A stretch of 64,000 bases of DNA from Silanimonas sp044377035 (GTDB lineage Bacteria > Pseudomonadota > Gammaproteobacteria > Xanthomonadales > Xanthomonadaceae). The translations under genes were made by a program, and so were the position numbers. Within the stretch, counting starts at the first letter, position 1. Each line of letters opens with the position of its first letter. Below the pieces are notes generated by a model. It was not told the DNA's origin. It worked only from the letters and a program-made list of their open reading frames with translations, and did no database searches. The DNA lies in contig NZ_JBILJW010000005.1 of assembly GCF_044377035.1 (NCBI RefSeq), positions 1 to 64,000 on the forward strand, in the 5' to 3' direction. Positions 63,216-64,000 of the stretch are shown one piece after another.

Positions 63216-63748
63216 GCGGCGTCGATATCGCGCTGGTCGCAGCACTCGACCGCGACTTCGCCATCGGCCGCGGCAATGCCCTGCCTTGGTCGCTGCCCGA
63301 CGACCTGAAGCGCTTCAAGGCCCTGACACTCGGCCACCCCATCCTGATGGGGCGGAAGACCGCGGAATCGCTCGGTCGCGCGCTGCCGGGGCGCCGCAAC
63401 CTCGTGCTGACCCGCACAGGGCGCGTGCCGTTCGATGGCATGGAGGCGGTGGCCTCGATCGACGCGGCGGTCGCGGCGGTCGCGGCGGTCGTGGCGGGCG
63501 GCGATGCGCCCGCGTCCGAGCGGGCGTCCCGAACGCTGATGGTCATCGGCGGTGGCGATGTCTACGCACAGGCGCTGCCGCTGGCCTCGCGCCTGCACCT
63601 CACGTGGGTCGATACGCGCGTCGAGGGTGCCGATGCCTGGTTTCCGCGTTTCGATCCCGCCGCTTGGACGATGACCGACAGCGAGTCGCACGCGGCCGAC
63701 GCGCGGCACGCGACCGCCTTCCGTTTCGCTGATTACTCGCGACGCTGA
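63212..63748 (+). CDS. folA: Dihydrofolate reductase
   Basis: Regenerates tetrahydrofolate after ThyA. 178 aa with GTG start at 63212 (E. coli 159). IALVAALDRDFAIGRGNALP, WSLPDDLKRFKALTLGHPIL, MGRKTAESLGRALPGRRNLV, LMVIGGGDVYAQALPLASRL, LTWVDTRVEGADAWFP. The extra length is an Ala-rich insert (IDAAVAAVAAVVAGGDAPAS, about 85-105) before the IGGG nucleotide loop. Overlaps thyA (GTGA). Confidence 0.97.
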   Translation: MSGVDIALVAALDRDFAIGRGNALPWSLPDDLKRFKALTLGHPILMGRKTAESLGRALPGRRNLVLTRTGRVPFDGMEAVASIDAAVAAVAAVVAGGDAPASERASRTLMVIGGGDVYAQALPLASRLHLTWVDTRVEGADAWFPRFDPAAWTMTDSESHAADARHATAFRFADYSRR

Positions 63749-63754
63749 ACCGCG

Positions 63755-64000
63755 TCAGTCCTCAGCCTTCGGCGCACCGACGACAACGCGCCCCAGCACC
63801 TGGTGCACGCGTGGTTCCGGCCCGAGCTCGAGCGCAGTGAGCTTGCCGCCCCACACGGCGCCGGTGTCGAGGCCGTGCACGCCGAGGCCCTGGAACAGGC
63901 CGAGCGTGCTCCAGTGGCCGAACACCACCGGCATCTCACGCTCGACGGTGCCGGGCACCGAGAACCACGGGTAGAGCCCGGCTTTCTGCGTGCCCGGGCG
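63755..64000 (-). CDS. apaH: Diadenosine tetraphosphatase, C-terminal part (cut by window edge)
   Basis: 81 codons of the 3' end. KAGLYPWFSVPGTVEREMPV, VVFGHWSTLGLFQGLGVHGL and DTGAVWGGKLTALELGPEPR match the C-terminal third of symmetrical Ap4A hydrolase ApaH, including FGHW and LDTGxVWGGKLTA. The catalytic N-terminal motifs lie outside the window. Convergent with folA. Confidence 0.92.
   Translation of the reverse strand, partial: RPGTQKAGLYPWFSVPGTVEREMPVVFGHWSTLGLFQGLGVHGLDTGAVWGGKLTALELGPEPRVHQVLGRVVVGAPKAED

Overview
The window is a high-G+C gammaproteobacterial chromosome segment. It most resembles the Xanthomonadales (Lysobacterales: Lysobacteraceae/Rhodanobacteraceae). Evidence is the protein flavour throughout, the order lgt-thyA-folA-apaH, a hemP / TonB haem receptor / DUF6607-like cluster, GTP-type PEP carboxykinase, an AlgP/H1-like lysine-rich protein and many TonB-dependent functions. 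It is ordinary core chromosome. I see no insertion sequence, prophage, integron, CRISPR array, rRNA or tRNA gene. About 60 protein genes are supported; the remaining long ORFs are antisense shadows produced by the GC bias.

Layout. 1-3.4 kb: methyl cycle, with ahcY (cut by the left edge, preceded by an SAH riboswitch) and metK, separated by an oppositely oriented Hsp70-like gene. 3.6-9.5 kb: a two-domain acyltransferase of ornithine-lipid type coupled to an LpxH-like phosphatase, a YdjM-like membrane protein, dusB and ldhA. 9.5-11.4 kb: flagellar stator genes motA-motB. 11.5-13.8 kb: nucleoside uptake and ribokinase (nupC-rbsK). 15.2-16.2 kb: a Mn exporter of the TMEM165/GDT1 family behind a yybP-ykoY (Mn2+) riboswitch, followed by a previously uncalled 28-residue hydrophobic ORF. 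17.3-20.9 kb: a Fur-boxed haem uptake module. 20.9-23.1 kb: sigma factor, membrane protein and double-PDZ protein in one operon. 23.2-24.7 kb: SPFH/NfeD pair. 24.7-27.4 kb: Fur-boxed ferric-iron ABC importer without its ATPase. 27.5-29.0 kb: gcvT and gcvH.

29.0-30.3 kb holds an AT-rich intergenic region and a histone-H1-like gene with a near-perfect sigma-70 promoter, a leader of about 330 nt and a strong terminator. 30.3-37.8 kb: serine hydrolase, LemA, M48 protease, GMC oxidoreductase divergent from a transporter, and a DUF922 protein. 37.8-45.1 kb: a fatty-acid and gluconeogenesis block (hotdog protein, fadE, alpha/beta hydrolase, TetR, HTH regulator, pckG) with shared candidate operators. 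45.2-50.2 kb: a deacetylase-like enzyme, an exported beta-repeat protein and a large TonB receptor. 50.4-54.7 kb: a barrel-like protein, hslO, mtgA, a GT2 glycosyltransferase and a CBS protein. 55.3-57.2 kb: an AIM24/GYF protein and a DUF533 protein. 57.3-64 kb: dgkA, a TerC-family gene, rlmI, a GAF/degenerate GGDEF/EAL protein, lgt, thyA, folA and the end of apaH.

Working together: metal control is explicit (Mn riboswitch, two Fur boxes). Methyl-cycle control is by the SAH riboswitch. The fadE/TetR/HTH/pckG block looks like a small regulon linking beta-oxidation to gluconeogenesis through a shared 10-bp motif. Several genes appear to be leaderless, with a -10 box 6-7 nt before ATG. The best candidates for undescribed biology are the TetR/HTH regulon and its inverted repeats, the H1-like gene leader, the small membrane ORF and the sigma/PDZ operon.
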